Source: Alphaproteobacteria bacterium (lineage in GTDB: Bacteria; Pseudomonadota; Alphaproteobacteria; Rhizobiales; Rhizobiaceae). Taken from it: 64,000 nt of DNA. Below the pieces are notes generated by a model. The model had not been told where the DNA came from and searched no databases. It worked only from the letters and a program-made list of their open reading frames with translations. The DNA lies in contig JAHJHT010000002.1 of the NCBI GenBank assembly GCA_018823835.1, positions 744,001 to 808,000 on the forward strand. The letters run 5' to 3'. The translations under genes and the position numbers were made by a program. Positions 8,494 through 17,311 of the stretch are shown here, piece after piece; position 1 is the first letter of the stretch, and the number at the start of each line of letters is the position of its first letter.

Positions 8494-9336
8494 ATGCATT
8501 TTGGGATAGGCGGCCGTGCGGAGGGCCTGGCGGGCATGACGGCCGAATGGAATACGGCGATTGGCAGGCTGGTCGGCGAGCTCGACACCGACGCCTTTGC
8601 GGGCGCGCTGGTCGCCGCCCTCAGGACCCTGGCCGACTTCGACTATTCGGTGACCTTCGCCTATCGGGGCGAGGCGCGGCCGATCGACCTGCATGACGAT
8701 TTTCCGGCCGGCAAGCGACGGGTCATGGTCGATATCTACCAGGACGGCCCCTACCTGCTCGATCCGCTCTATCTCGCCTGTGCCCGCCGGGTGCAGCCGG
8801 ATCTCTACCGGTTGCGCAGCCTGGCGCCAGACCGCTTCTTCCAGGGCGAGTATTTCAGATCCTATTATGCGCAGACCGGCCTGTCCGAGGAGATCGGCTA
8901 CATTGCCGCGCTGCCCGGCTCGGTCATGGTGGTCGTCTCGCTGATGCGCTCGAGCCGGCACCCGGCCTTCTCGGCGAAGGAATTCCGCCAGTTGCGCGAC
9001 GCCCACCCGGTCGTCAGTTCCTTCGTCACGCGCCACTGGAGGGACCTGCACCAAAGCTTCGATGCGACGCCCGGGCCGGGCCTCTCCATCATCCAGAGCA
9101 CGATCGACAGCGCCTTCAGCAGCTTCGGCAGGTCGGTGCTGACCCGGCGCGAGCGCGACGTCGTTGAATATGTTCTGAAGGGCCATTCCTCGGCGGCCAT
9201 CGGGCACATCCTCGGCATAGCGCCGGGCACCGTGCGTATTCACCGCAAGAACATCTACACCAAGCTTGGCATCAATTCGCAGGGCGAGCTGTTCGCGCAG
9301 TTCATCCGCTCGCTGTCGGACCTGCGCGCGGTTTGA
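8494..9336 (+). CDS. LuxR-family transcriptional regulator, divergent from the polyamine-type importer
   Basis: A 280-residue regulator with a ligand-sensing-like N-terminal region (about 1-205) and a C-terminal LuxR helix-turn-helix beginning at LTRRERDVVEYVLKGHSSAA, with the recognition helix around APGTVRIHRKNIYTKL. The N-domain lacks the clear autoinducer-binding Trp/Tyr/Asp/Trp set seen in acyl-homoserine-lactone receptors, so it is probably a sensor of another small molecule. ATG at 8494 follows AGGA and AAGG elements. A second in-frame ATG at 8536 is possible. The divergent arrangement and the dyad in the spacer suggest it controls the PotABCD-SDR operon and perhaps itself. Confidence 0.82.
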   Translation: MHFGIGGRAEGLAGMTAEWNTAIGRLVGELDTDAFAGALVAALRTLADFDYSVTFAYRGEARPIDLHDDFPAGKRRVMVDIYQDGPYLLDPLYLACARRVQPDLYRLRSLAPDRFFQGEYFRSYYAQTGLSEEIGYIAALPGSVMVVVSLMRSSRHPAFSAKEFRQLRDAHPVVSSFVTRHWRDLHQSFDATPGPGLSIIQSTIDSAFSSFGRSVLTRRERDVVEYVLKGHSSAAIGHILGIAPGTVRIHRKNIYTKLGINSQGELFAQFIRSLSDLRAV

Positions 9337-9380
9337 ACCGCGCCTCCGGGCAAGAGCGGTCCCGGCTCCGCGACAATGGT

Positions 9381-9415
9381 GCCGACGGGCGCCGCATGAC
9401 GCGACGCCCGTCGGC
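9381..9415. terminator. Bidirectional hairpin terminator
   Basis: A perfect 11-base inverted repeat, GCCGACGGGCG at 9381-9391 and its complement at 9405-9415, with a 13-base loop. It lies between the convergent LuxR gene (ends 9336) and peptide-binding protein gene (ends 9424). No strong T-run follows in either direction, so its efficiency is uncertain. Confidence 0.6.
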
Positions 9416-9423
9416 CATATCCC

Positions 9424-10938
9424 CTAGTTTTTGACAGTATCCTCGAGGAAGAAGCGACCAAGCGGGTTCTGGTCGAAATTCTCGATGTTGGAACGCGATA
9501 CGTTGATGAACGGGCTGTAGTAGAGGTCGATCCAGTTGACGTCGTCCTTGGCCATCTTCTGGATGTCTACATACATTGCCTCGCGCTTGGCCGGATCCAT
9601 TTCGATACGGGCCGCGGCGACAAGGTCCTTCACCGTGTCGTTCTTATAGCGCGTCATGTAGTTCATGTTGGTGTCGTGCCCGACCACGAAGGTGGTCTTC
9701 TGGTCGGGGTCGAGAATGTCGTTCGTCCAGTAATTGACGCCGACATCATAATTGCCATCGACAAGCATGTCCCATTCCTGGCTGGGATCGACCTTCTGGA
9801 TGTTGACGGTAACGCCGGCCTTGGCCAGCTGCTGCTGCAGCAGGACCGCGGTCTGTTCGACGATTTCGTCACCGGCACGAACGACATAGTTCAGCGTCAG
9901 GTCGGAGGCGCCGGCGTCAGCCAGCATCTGCTTGGCCTTCTCCGGATCGTAGGGACGCCGCAGGTTGTCGGCATGGTAGTAGAGAGCGCCCTTGGGGACG
10001 AAGGAATTGGCGACTTCGCCAAGGCCGAAGGTCACGGTGTCGATGATGGCCTGCTTGTCGATCGCCATGTCGAGCGCCTGCCGGACTTCCTTTTTGCCCA
10101 GCGCACCCTTCTCGTGGTTGATCAGCAGGTGATCTTCGCGCGTCGAGGGATCGGTGTGGACGATGAGGTTGGGGTCCTTCTTCAACTCCGCGACCCGCGA
10201 GAACGGCACGAAGATCGCCGCGTCGAGTTCGCCGGCCTGGACGTTGAGCATGCGGGTGTTGTCGTCGGGGACCGAAATCCACTCCACCCCATCGAGTTGC
10301 ACGCGATCAGCTTCCCAGAAGTTCGGGTTCTTCGCCAGGATGACACGATCACCGCGACGCCATTCCTTGAGCGTGAAGGCGCCCGATGCGATCGGGTTTT
10401 CCGCGTAGGCCTCGGCCCCGAGGGACTCCATGCCCGCTTTTGACAGGATGGATGCTCCCGGCATGGCCAGGGTGGAAAGAAACGGAGCTGAAGGTGTCTT
10501 CAGCTTGATCACCAGCGTGCGGTCGTCGGTGGCCTCGGCGGTGTCGATGACGGTGTAGGAATCGCTCCACAGCGAGCCTTCGTCGTCGCGGATGCGCAGC
10601 AGGCTGAAAGCAGCGTCGGCAGCGGTCAACGGCGAACCGTCCGAAAACTTCGCATCGCGAATCTTCAGCGTATAGGTCAGGCCGTCCTCGGAAACCGTCC
10701 AGCTTTCGGCTAGGCCGGGTTCCAGCTTGGAGCCGCTCTTGTCGACGCGCACGAGCACGTCATAGACATTCGAGAAAACCCAGAAGTCGATGTTCTGGGC
10801 TGTCTTGATCGGGTCGAACGTCGTCGAATCTTCACGCCGGCCGATCGTCAGCACGCCGGCTGCTTCGGCAATGCTGGCGCCGACCGTAAGGCTGGCCATG
10901 GCGCTGACCAGGCCGATTCTCATCCATTTCTTTAGCAT
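9424..10938 (-). CDS. Peptide ABC transporter substrate-binding protein (DppA/OppA family)
   Basis: A 504-residue SBP_bac_5 protein with a Sec signal peptide (MLKKWMRIGLVSAMASL, cleavage after SIAEA). The family segment LTIGRREDSTTFDPIKTAQN starts the mature protein, and PGLAESWTVSEDGLTYTLKIRDAKFSDG is the conserved domain-I signature. It binds di- or oligopeptides or similar ligands in the periplasm. It is the last gene of a minus-strand operon running iminopeptidase, DppB, DppC, fused ATPase, binding protein. The binding protein usually comes first in such operons. Confidence 0.9.
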   Translation of the reverse strand: MLKKWMRIGLVSAMASLTVGASIAEAAGVLTIGRREDSTTFDPIKTAQNIDFWVFSNVYDVLVRVDKSGSKLEPGLAESWTVSEDGLTYTLKIRDAKFSDGSPLTAADAAFSLLRIRDDEGSLWSDSYTVIDTAEATDDRTLVIKLKTPSAPFLSTLAMPGASILSKAGMESLGAEAYAENPIASGAFTLKEWRRGDRVILAKNPNFWEADRVQLDGVEWISVPDDNTRMLNVQAGELDAAIFVPFSRVAELKKDPNLIVHTDPSTREDHLLINHEKGALGKKEVRQALDMAIDKQAIIDTVTFGLGEVANSFVPKGALYYHADNLRRPYDPEKAKQMLADAGASDLTLNYVVRAGDEIVEQTAVLLQQQLAKAGVTVNIQKVDPSQEWDMLVDGNYDVGVNYWTNDILDPDQKTTFVVGHDTNMNYMTRYKNDTVKDLVAAARIEMDPAKREAMYVDIQKMAKDDVNWIDLYYSPFINVSRSNIENFDQNPLGRFFLEDTVKN

Positions 10939-10960
10939 CGTATGTTCCCTTCTTCTTTTG

Positions 10961-12688
10961 CTACTGGTTGACTGCGGTAAGTGGTTGGCCTGACGAATGG
11001 CCTTGCTGCGTCACGGCATCGAGTTCCAACGCCGCTCCTCCTCCCAATGGCTTGTCGGGGTCGATGTCGGGGATGGCCTGTATGAGGGCCGCCGTGTAGG
11101 CGTGCCTGGGGCGCGCGAAGACGTCCGCACAGAGCCCCTCCTCGACGATCTCGCCGCGATACATCACGACCACGCGCTCACACAGATTGCGCACGATCGC
11201 GAGGTCGTGCGCAATGAAGAGCAGGGTCAGCGACATGCTGGCCGTCAGTTCACGAAACAGATCGATGATCTGCGCCTGGATTGTGACATCGAGAGCGGCG
11301 ACACATTCGTCTGCGATGATCATGCGCGGATCGACAGCCAGCGCCCTTGCTATGCCGGCGCGCTGGCATTGGCCGCCGCTCATGCTGCGCGGCTTGCGGC
11401 TGGCGAATTCCCGCTCCAGCCCGACCAGATCGAGAAGCTCGCCGACGCGCGTGGCGATGTCGGTGTCACTCGCCTTGCCTTGCACGCGCAGCACTTCGGA
11501 TAGCATGTCGCCGATGGTGAGCCGCGGATTGAGTGCGTTGTAGGGATCCTGGAAGACCATCGCTGCTTCGCCATGCAGCTTTGCCAGGGCGGCGGCACGG
11601 TCCGTTGTCAGATCGGAACCATCGAAGCTGACGCGGCCCGACGAGAGCGGCGTGAGGCCGAGGATGGCGCGGGCCAGCGTGCTCTTGCCACTGCCGGACT
11701 CGCCAACGATGCCAACGGTCTCGCCAGGCATGACGCGCAGGCTGACGCCCTTGACCGCGGCAACTGTCTGCGCGCCCCTGCCGAACAGGCCACCCCCTCC
11801 CGTGAAGCGGACATGCAGATCGTCGATCTCGAGCAATGGCCGGGACGACGACGGTTCAGCCACCGCAGCGTCCGGAAGCTCGCTCGCCGCCTCGCCCGGC
11901 ATCGACGGATGGCTCTGGATCAGCGACCTTGTGTAGGGATGCGTCGGCGCCTCGAGCAACGCGCGCTTCTCGCCCTGCTCGACCAGCTTGCCGTCGCGCA
12001 TGACGGCGATGCGGTCGCAGGTCTGCGCCACGACGCCAAGATCGTGGCTGATCAGGATGATCGACAGGCCGCGCTTGTCGCGAATATCCATCAGGAGCCG
12101 CAGGATCTGCGCCTGGATGGTGACGTCGAGCGCGGTGGTCGGCTCGTCGGCGACGAGGATCTTCGGATTGCTGGACAGCGCCACACCGATCATGGCGCGC
12201 TGGCGCATGCCGCCGGAGAATTCATGCGGATAGCCGTCATATTGGCGGTCGGGATTCGGGAAGCCGACCTGCGCCAGTATCTCGACGGCGGCGGCGCGAG
12301 CGTCGCGCCGGTTGAGACCCTGGTGATAGCGGATGCCCTCGGCGATCTGGTCGCCGACGGACATGACCGGGTCGAGATGACTGGTCGGATTCTGGAAGAT
12401 CATGCCGATGGAGCCGCCGCGAACCTTGAGCATTTCGGTCTCATCGGCGGTTACGAGGTCGCGGCCTTCGAGCAGTATCGAGCCATGGATGATCGAGAGT
12501 TTGGTGGACGGCAGCAGACGCATCAGCGCCCTGCAGAACAGGCTCTTGCCCGAACCGCTTTCACCGACAAGCCCCAGGATCTCGCCGGTGCCGAGATCGA
12601 GCGAAACCCGATCGAGCAGCAGCCTTTGGCCAGGCCCGTCTTCGACGGCCACGCTCAGGTCCCGGACCGAAAGCTGCGGCGCGCTCAT
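10961..12688 (-). CDS. Peptide ABC transporter ATPase, fused DppD-DppF type
   Basis: The start taken is ATG at 12688, which overlaps the DppC-like stop by 4 bases, giving 575 residues. Two complete nucleotide-binding domains are fused. The first has Walker A GESGSGKS near residue 39 and signature FSGGMRQRAMIG. The second has GESGSGKSTLARAILG and signature MSGGQCQRAGIARAL. Each half ends with the peptide-importer extension (HPYTRSLIQSHP and HAYTAALIQAIP). The first Walker A reads GKSLF rather than GKST; the essential Lys and Ser are kept. One chain replaces the usual DppD/DppF pair. Confidence 0.9.
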   Translation of the reverse strand: MSAPQLSVRDLSVAVEDGPGQRLLLDRVSLDLGTGEILGLVGESGSGKSLFCRALMRLLPSTKLSIIHGSILLEGRDLVTADETEMLKVRGGSIGMIFQNPTSHLDPVMSVGDQIAEGIRYHQGLNRRDARAAAVEILAQVGFPNPDRQYDGYPHEFSGGMRQRAMIGVALSSNPKILVADEPTTALDVTIQAQILRLLMDIRDKRGLSIILISHDLGVVAQTCDRIAVMRDGKLVEQGEKRALLEAPTHPYTRSLIQSHPSMPGEAASELPDAAVAEPSSSRPLLEIDDLHVRFTGGGGLFGRGAQTVAAVKGVSLRVMPGETVGIVGESGSGKSTLARAILGLTPLSSGRVSFDGSDLTTDRAAALAKLHGEAAMVFQDPYNALNPRLTIGDMLSEVLRVQGKASDTDIATRVGELLDLVGLEREFASRKPRSMSGGQCQRAGIARALAVDPRMIIADECVAALDVTIQAQIIDLFRELTASMSLTLLFIAHDLAIVRNLCERVVVMYRGEIVEEGLCADVFARPRHAYTAALIQAIPDIDPDKPLGGGAALELDAVTQQGHSSGQPLTAVNQ

Positions 12689-13536
12689 TCCGTGACACCC
12701 AGAACGTCGCTGACCGCATCGCCGAGCAGGCTGAAGCCGAATGCGAGCAAAACGATCGACAGACCCGGAAACAGCGTGATCCACCAGGCGGTGGTAATGA
12801 AGGACTGGCCTTCGGCGACCATGATGCCCCATTCGGCGAGCGGGGGCTGCACGCCCAGCCCGAGATAGCTGATCGCCGCGCCGTTCAGCAGCACCAGCAC
12901 GGCGTCGGACATGACAAAGACCACGGAACCGGCCACCGCGTTGGGCAGCAGATGCCGGAACATAATGCGGGTCCGGCTGAATCCGAGGCTGACGGCAGCG
13001 ACAGCGTAGTCGGCGTTCTTCAGGACCAGGATCTGGGCCCGTATCAGCCGGGCATAGGAGACCCATCCGACAAGGGCCATGGCAATGTAGAAGCTGCTCA
13101 GCCCCGGCCCGAGAATGGCGATGATCGACAGCATCAGGACCAGGAAAGGAAAGGCCAGCACGACATCGACAAGCCGCATGAAGATGATGTCGACGATGCC
13201 CCCGAAGAAGCCGGCGATGGTGCCAAGAGTCGTGCCGATGATGAAGGGGAAGGCAACGCCGATCACCGCAATCTGCAGGTCGATGCGGGCACCCCAGATC
13301 ACCCGCGAGAAAACGTCGCGTCCGAAATTGTCGGTGCCGAAGGGGTGCAGCCAGGACGGCGCCACAAGGCGCGCCGTCGTGTCCTGGAAGATCGGATCAT
13401 AGGGCGCGACCAGCGGCGCGAATATCGCCATGCCGACGAACAGGCCGAGGACGAGGACCCCGGCGACGAGCGTAGCCCGACCGCCGAAGATCCGGCGCCA
13501 TGGAAGCTGGAATGTGCGGGTGGCCTGCCGGATCAC
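12685..13536 (-). CDS. Peptide ABC transporter permease, DppC-like
   Basis: A 283-residue inner-membrane permease with an N-terminal transmembrane segment (about residues 24-46), a periplasmic stretch with HPFGTDNFGRDVFSRVIWGAR, and the EAA loop around SLGFSRTRIMFRHLLPNAVAG. This is the DppC/OppC family layout. It overlaps the neighbouring genes by 4 bases on each side (ATGA junctions), so translation is coupled with DppB upstream and the fused ATPase downstream. Confidence 0.9.
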   Translation of the reverse strand: MIRQATRTFQLPWRRIFGGRATLVAGVLVLGLFVGMAIFAPLVAPYDPIFQDTTARLVAPSWLHPFGTDNFGRDVFSRVIWGARIDLQIAVIGVAFPFIIGTTLGTIAGFFGGIVDIIFMRLVDVVLAFPFLVLMLSIIAILGPGLSSFYIAMALVGWVSYARLIRAQILVLKNADYAVAAVSLGFSRTRIMFRHLLPNAVAGSVVFVMSDAVLVLLNGAAISYLGLGVQPPLAEWGIMVAEGQSFITTAWWITLFPGLSIVLLAFGFSLLGDAVSDVLGVTE

Positions 13537-14471
13537 TGCTTTACCCTCGGATCCAGGGCAACGGTGACGATATCTGCCAGGAAGTTCACGAGGACGGTGG
13601 AGCAGGCAAAGACCATCGCCACACCCTGGACCACCATGTAGTCACGCGAGAAGATTGCCCGCACCAGCAGCTGCCCCATGCCCGGCAGCGCAAACACGCT
13701 TTCCACCACAACCGTGCCGCCGATCAGCCAGCCGATGTTGACGGCGAGCAGATTGACTGTCGGCACCAGCGAGTTGGGCAGGACATGGCGCCAGAAAACG
13801 ATGCTTTCCGGCATGCCACGCGCTCTCGCTGCCGTAGCGACGTCCGACCTCAACGCCTGCACCATTGCCCCGCGCAGGCTTCTGGTCAGAACCGCCGAGA
13901 GCGACAGCGCAACCGTGAGGCTGGGCAAGGCCAGATGGTAGAGCTTGTCGCCGAGGCTGTTGCCGTATCCGGACACCGGGAAGATGTCGAGCCTGACGCT
14001 GAACAGGATGATCAGCATCAGCGCCAGCCAGAAGGCCGGGAAGCCGATGCCGAGGGTGGAGACGATGCGAACGATCTGGTCGGGCGCACGGCCCTGGTTG
14101 CGCGCGGCAATGGCCGACAGCGGCACGGCGATGAGAACCGACAGGAGCACGCTCGACAGCACAAGCGCCAAGGTCGGCTCCAGCCTTGTCGCGATGAGCC
14201 GCAGCACGTCGATCTTGTAGAGGATGGACTTGCCCATCTCGCCCTGGCCGAGATTGGCAATGAAGTAGAAATACTGCGTCCAGATCGGCTCATCGAGCCC
14301 GTATTGGGCACGGATGTTGGCGATGGCGGTGGGCGTCGCGCGTGAGCCGAGCAGGACGCGGGCAGGATCGCCTGGAATGAGGCGCACGAGTACGAAGGTG
14401 ATGATGCTGATGCCGAACAGCACCGGCAGGAATTGCAGCGGCCGATAGAGGACGAACTTATACCGGTGCAT
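13533..14471 (-). CDS. Peptide ABC transporter permease, DppB-like
   Basis: A 312-residue inner-membrane permease that starts with the family's basic head and first membrane segment (PLQFLPVLFGISIITFVLVRLIPGDPA). It contains the DppB-typical LGSRATPTAIANIRAQYGLDEP region and the EAA loop ARARGMPESIVFWRHVLPNSL. It forms the transport channel with the DppC-like protein. It follows the iminopeptidase gene by 52 bases and overlaps the next gene by 4. Confidence 0.9.
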   Translation of the reverse strand: MHRYKFVLYRPLQFLPVLFGISIITFVLVRLIPGDPARVLLGSRATPTAIANIRAQYGLDEPIWTQYFYFIANLGQGEMGKSILYKIDVLRLIATRLEPTLALVLSSVLLSVLIAVPLSAIAARNQGRAPDQIVRIVSTLGIGFPAFWLALMLIILFSVRLDIFPVSGYGNSLGDKLYHLALPSLTVALSLSAVLTRSLRGAMVQALRSDVATAARARGMPESIVFWRHVLPNSLVPTVNLLAVNIGWLIGGTVVVESVFALPGMGQLLVRAIFSRDYMVVQGVAMVFACSTVLVNFLADIVTVALDPRVKQ

Positions 14472-14522
14472 GACGATCCGGGGCTCGTCGCGAAGTGTCG
14501 AGCAGCGGCGTTCGCATGGGCA

Positions 14523-15419
14523 TCAGCCGGCCCTGTGCCTCGACAGGAAGTCTGTCAGGATTGGATAGTATTCGGATGGGTTCTCATAAAAGGGCATGTG
14601 GCTGGCGTTCGAGATGATCCTGATTTCGGCATTCGGCAGGCCAAGCTTCATCCGAAGTCCGCAGGCCGGCGTCAACTCGTCGTGCTCGCCATGGGTGATC
14701 AGAACGGGGACCTTGATCCTTGGCAGGTCCGGCACCCGGTTCCAGTCCTTGAGATTGCCGACATAGAGGAACTCGTTGGGGCCCTGCATGGTCGTGTAGG
14801 GTCCCATGTTCCAGTCATTGAGCGAGCGATTGACCGGGGCCGGCCATTCCTGCAGCCGGCAAACGTGACGGTAGTTGAGAATGGTTACGGCAGCGGCGTA
14901 TTCGGGATGGTCGAACGTGCCTTCTGCCTCGTGCTTCTGCATCATCGCCACCGTATCCGGCCCGAGCGCGGCGCGCAGCCGTTCAAGTTCCAAGATGAGA
15001 TGCGGCATGTCGGCAACGGTGTCCTCGAGGATCAGCGTCTGCAGATTTTCCTGATAGGTCAGGGCATAGTCGATGGCGAGCCAGCCACCCCAGGAGTGGC
15101 CGAGCATATGGACCTTGCCGAGACCCAGGGCCTTGCGGACCGTTTCGGTTTCCTCGACATAGCGGGCAATCGTCCACAGCCCCTTGTCCGTGGGCCGGTC
15201 AGACGCGCCGGTCCCAAGCTGATCGAAGGCGACGACGCGATAGCCCTGGTCGACCAGGCAGGAATGGGATTCACGCAGATAGTCGCATGGCAGGCCGGGT
15301 CCGCCATTCAGGCAGAATACGGTCTCGCTGCCGCTGCCAAAGCTATAGGCAACGACCTTGAACCCATCGACCTTGACCTCGACGCGGTCGTCGGCTTGCA
15401 TCTCACGCCACACGGGCAA
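14523..15419 (-). CDS. Proline iminopeptidase-like alpha/beta hydrolase (first copy)
   Basis: A 298-residue alpha/beta hydrolase. The oxyanion region reads NGGPG (residues 38-42), in place of the usual HGGPG. The nucleophile is Ser109 in GHSWGG, an Asp occurs in HGEHDELTP, and the catalytic His is in NASHMPFYE. Cap-domain features (RHVCRLQEWP, YTTMQGPNEF) match the S33 prolyl-aminopeptidase family, which removes N-terminal proline or acts on small amides. It is first in the peptide-importer operon and divergent from a LuxR solo. A linked pip, peptide importer and LuxR solo is the known plant-responsive arrangement. Its true substrate may be an amide rather than a peptide. Confidence 0.85.
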   Translation of the reverse strand: MPVWREMQADDRVEVKVDGFKVVAYSFGSGSETVFCLNGGPGLPCDYLRESHSCLVDQGYRVVAFDQLGTGASDRPTDKGLWTIARYVEETETVRKALGLGKVHMLGHSWGGWLAIDYALTYQENLQTLILEDTVADMPHLILELERLRAALGPDTVAMMQKHEAEGTFDHPEYAAAVTILNYRHVCRLQEWPAPVNRSLNDWNMGPYTTMQGPNEFLYVGNLKDWNRVPDLPRIKVPVLITHGEHDELTPACGLRMKLGLPNAEIRIISNASHMPFYENPSEYYPILTDFLSRHRAG

Positions 15420-15478
15420 ACTCCATCAGCCGGGTAATCGGGCTCCGGCATATTAACGGACCACGCCGGCTATGTTAG

Positions 15479-15494
15479 CTATAAGAAGTGATAG
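15479..15494. promoter_or_regulatory. Candidate LuxR-type operator CTAT-N7-GATAG between pip-like and luxR genes
   Basis: CTATAAGAAGTGATAG sits in the 108-base divergent spacer, centred about 41 bases before the LuxR start and 67 from the iminopeptidase start. It is embedded in a longer GCTA/TAGC dyad. It shares CTAT-N7-GATAG with the elements at 8431 and 16302. Confidence 0.55.
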
Positions 15495-15527
15495 GGTAGC
15501 GTTTTTCGACACCTTGGGAGTAGGGGC

Positions 15528-16289
15528 ATGATGGACAGGGTTGACGCCATCAGAGACTGTTTCGCGTCTCACAAGACGCTGGACGCCTGCGTCGACGAGG
15601 CCTTCGCCCTGCTGCGGTCACTCGGCTTCGACGCGCTCGTCTACGACTACACTCCCGTGCCGTTCGACCTCGATGGATCGATCATGGTGCCATCGCTGCT
15701 GATGTCGCGGAACATGGCCGACGACATGCACGAATACTGGTGCGAGCGAGGCTATGGGCGCATCGATCCCATCCAGAAGGCGGCCGCGCGCACGTCGGTC
15801 CCGTTCTTCTGGAAGTTCGACAAGGAGGCCGATACGCAGATCAGGGAATTCCTTACCGAGGATTCCGAACCGGTCGTCCGCTACATGCGCAAATGCGACC
15901 GGACCAACGGGGTTACCATTCCGATCCATCTGCCGGGGGGCGGTTACGCGACCCTAAACGGCATAGGCTTTGGCCCGGAGGTGGAGTTCGCACGCGAAGC
16001 GCGCTACCTGGCCGACTTCGGGTTCCTTGCCCAGATTTTCCACGAGTGTGCCTTCGAGCATTTCGACCAGTCGGCGCTGCGGCCCAACGTTGCGCCACTG
16101 ACAGAGCGCGAGCGTGAGTGCCTGCGCCTGTCGTCGCAGGGTCTGTCGGCCAAGGAGATATCCCGCGTCATTGACCGTTCCGTTCCGACCGTCGTCATGC
16201 ATCTGGCTGCGGCGACGCGCAAACTCGGCGCGAAGAATCGTACCCAGGCCGCGGTCTCGGCGACGCACTACCGCCTGCTTGAAGGGTAG
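15528..16289 (+). CDS. LuxR solo regulator of the plant-responsive PipR/OryR type
   Basis: A 253-residue protein with an N-terminal autoinducer-binding domain and a C-terminal LuxR helix-turn-helix (from [20 protein letters not shown]). Aligned to TraR numbering with a constant offset of 10, the ligand-pocket residues are Met67 for Trp57 and Trp71 for Tyr61, while Asp80, Pro81 and Trp95 are kept. The Met/Trp pair is the recognised signature of LuxR solos that do not bind acyl-homoserine lactones but respond to plant-derived compounds. No luxI gene is in the window. It lies between two pip-like genes and next to a peptide importer, as in known pipR loci. GGGAG seven bases before ATG 15528 supports the start; ATG 15531 is an alternative. 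Confidence 0.88.
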   Translation: MMDRVDAIRDCFASHKTLDACVDEAFALLRSLGFDALVYDYTPVPFDLDGSIMVPSLLMSRNMADDMHEYWCERGYGRIDPIQKAAARTSVPFFWKFDKEADTQIREFLTEDSEPVVRYMRKCDRTNGVTIPIHLPGGGYATLNGIGFGPEVEFAREARYLADFGFLAQIFHECAFEHFDQSALRPNVAPLTERERECLRLSSQGLSAKEISRVIDRSVPTVVMHLAAATRKLGAKNRTQAAVSATHYRLLEG

Positions 16290-16301
16290 AGCCAGGCTCA
16301 C

Positions 16302-16317
16302 CTATGATTTTTGATAG
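16302..16317. promoter_or_regulatory. Candidate LuxR-type operator CTAT-N7-GATAG upstream of second pip-like gene
   Basis: CTATGATTTTTGATAG starts 13 bases after the LuxR stop and is centred about 66 bases before the second iminopeptidase start. It matches the elements at 8431 and 15479. Its presence between two same-strand genes suggests the second pip gene has its own LuxR-controlled promoter. Confidence 0.55.
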
Positions 16318-16375
16318 GATGCGGCGTGATTGCCTGCGCCCTATGCTGCCGGATGTCCCTGGGAAGGAGATGTCC

Positions 16376-17293
16376 ATGCCGCTTACGAAAGAAGGCTTCG
16401 CCCCGTTCCGGGATTACCAGACCTGGTACCGCATCACAGGGACGCTCCAGTCGGGCAAACTGCCCCTGGTCGTCGTGCATGGCGGCCCGGGCTGCACCCA
16501 CGACTACGTCGATTCATTCAAGGACATTGCCGCTCTCGATGGGCGCGCCGTCATCCACTACGACCAGCTTGGCAACGGCAACTCGACGCGGCTGCCTGAC
16601 AAGGGTGCAGACTTCTGGACAGTGTCGCTGTTTCTGGCCGAGCTGGACAATTTGCTCGAGCACCTCGGCATCGGGGACAGATATGCGCTTCTCGGCCAGT
16701 CATGGGGCGGGATGCTTGGCTCGGAACATGCCGTTCGCCGCCCATCCGGGCTGAAGGCGCTGGTCATCGCCAACTCGCCTGCCAACATGCTGACCTGGGT
16801 GGCGGAGGCCAACCGCCTGCGGCGCGAGCTGCCGCAGGCCGTTCAGGACACGCTGCTGCGGCACGAGAATGCCGGCACCATCACCGATCCCGAATACATT
16901 GCCGCGTCCCGCGTGTTCTACGACCGGCATGTCTGCCGCGTCGTGCCCTGGCCGCCGGAGGTGGCGAGGACTTTTGCGATCATGGACGAGGACAACACTG
17001 TCTATCGCAACATGAACGGACCGACGGAATTTCACGTGATCGGAACGCTGAGAGACTGGACGATCGAGGACCGGCTGCCGCTTGTCGAAGCGCCGACGCT
17101 CCTGATCTCCGGCAGGTTCGACGAGGCGACGCCCGAGGTCATCCGGCCATATGCAGAGCGCGTGCCCGGCTGCCGTGCAGTGGTGTTCGAGAGTTCGAGC
17201 CACATGCCGCATGTCGAGGAGAGGGCAGCCTGCATGTCGGTGGTGTCAGACTTTCTGAAGGGTATCGAGGCAGGCTCCGGCGGACCGGGTTGA
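16376..17293 (+). CDS. Proline iminopeptidase-like alpha/beta hydrolase (second copy)
   Basis: The start is set at ATG 16376 because GGAAGGAG lies 6 bases before it; upstream in-frame ATGs lack a suitable site. The product has 305 residues. HGGPG is at residues 35-39, the nucleophile is Ser109 in GQSWGG, the acid lies in SGRFDEATP and the His in SSSHMPHVE. It is a proline-iminopeptidase family (S33) hydrolase, homologous to but clearly diverged from the copy at 14523. It follows the LuxR solo with its own operator-like element. By analogy with PipA it may hydrolyse a plant-derived amide or peptide signal. The natural substrate is not readable from sequence. Confidence 0.86.
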   Translation: MPLTKEGFAPFRDYQTWYRITGTLQSGKLPLVVVHGGPGCTHDYVDSFKDIAALDGRAVIHYDQLGNGNSTRLPDKGADFWTVSLFLAELDNLLEHLGIGDRYALLGQSWGGMLGSEHAVRRPSGLKALVIANSPANMLTWVAEANRLRRELPQAVQDTLLRHENAGTITDPEYIAASRVFYDRHVCRVVPWPPEVARTFAIMDEDNTVYRNMNGPTEFHVIGTLRDWTIEDRLPLVEAPTLLISGRFDEATPEVIRPYAERVPGCRAVVFESSSHMPHVEERAACMSVVSDFLKGIEAGSGGPG

Positions 17294-17311
17294 GTTGGCC
17301 CGTCGGCAGAT

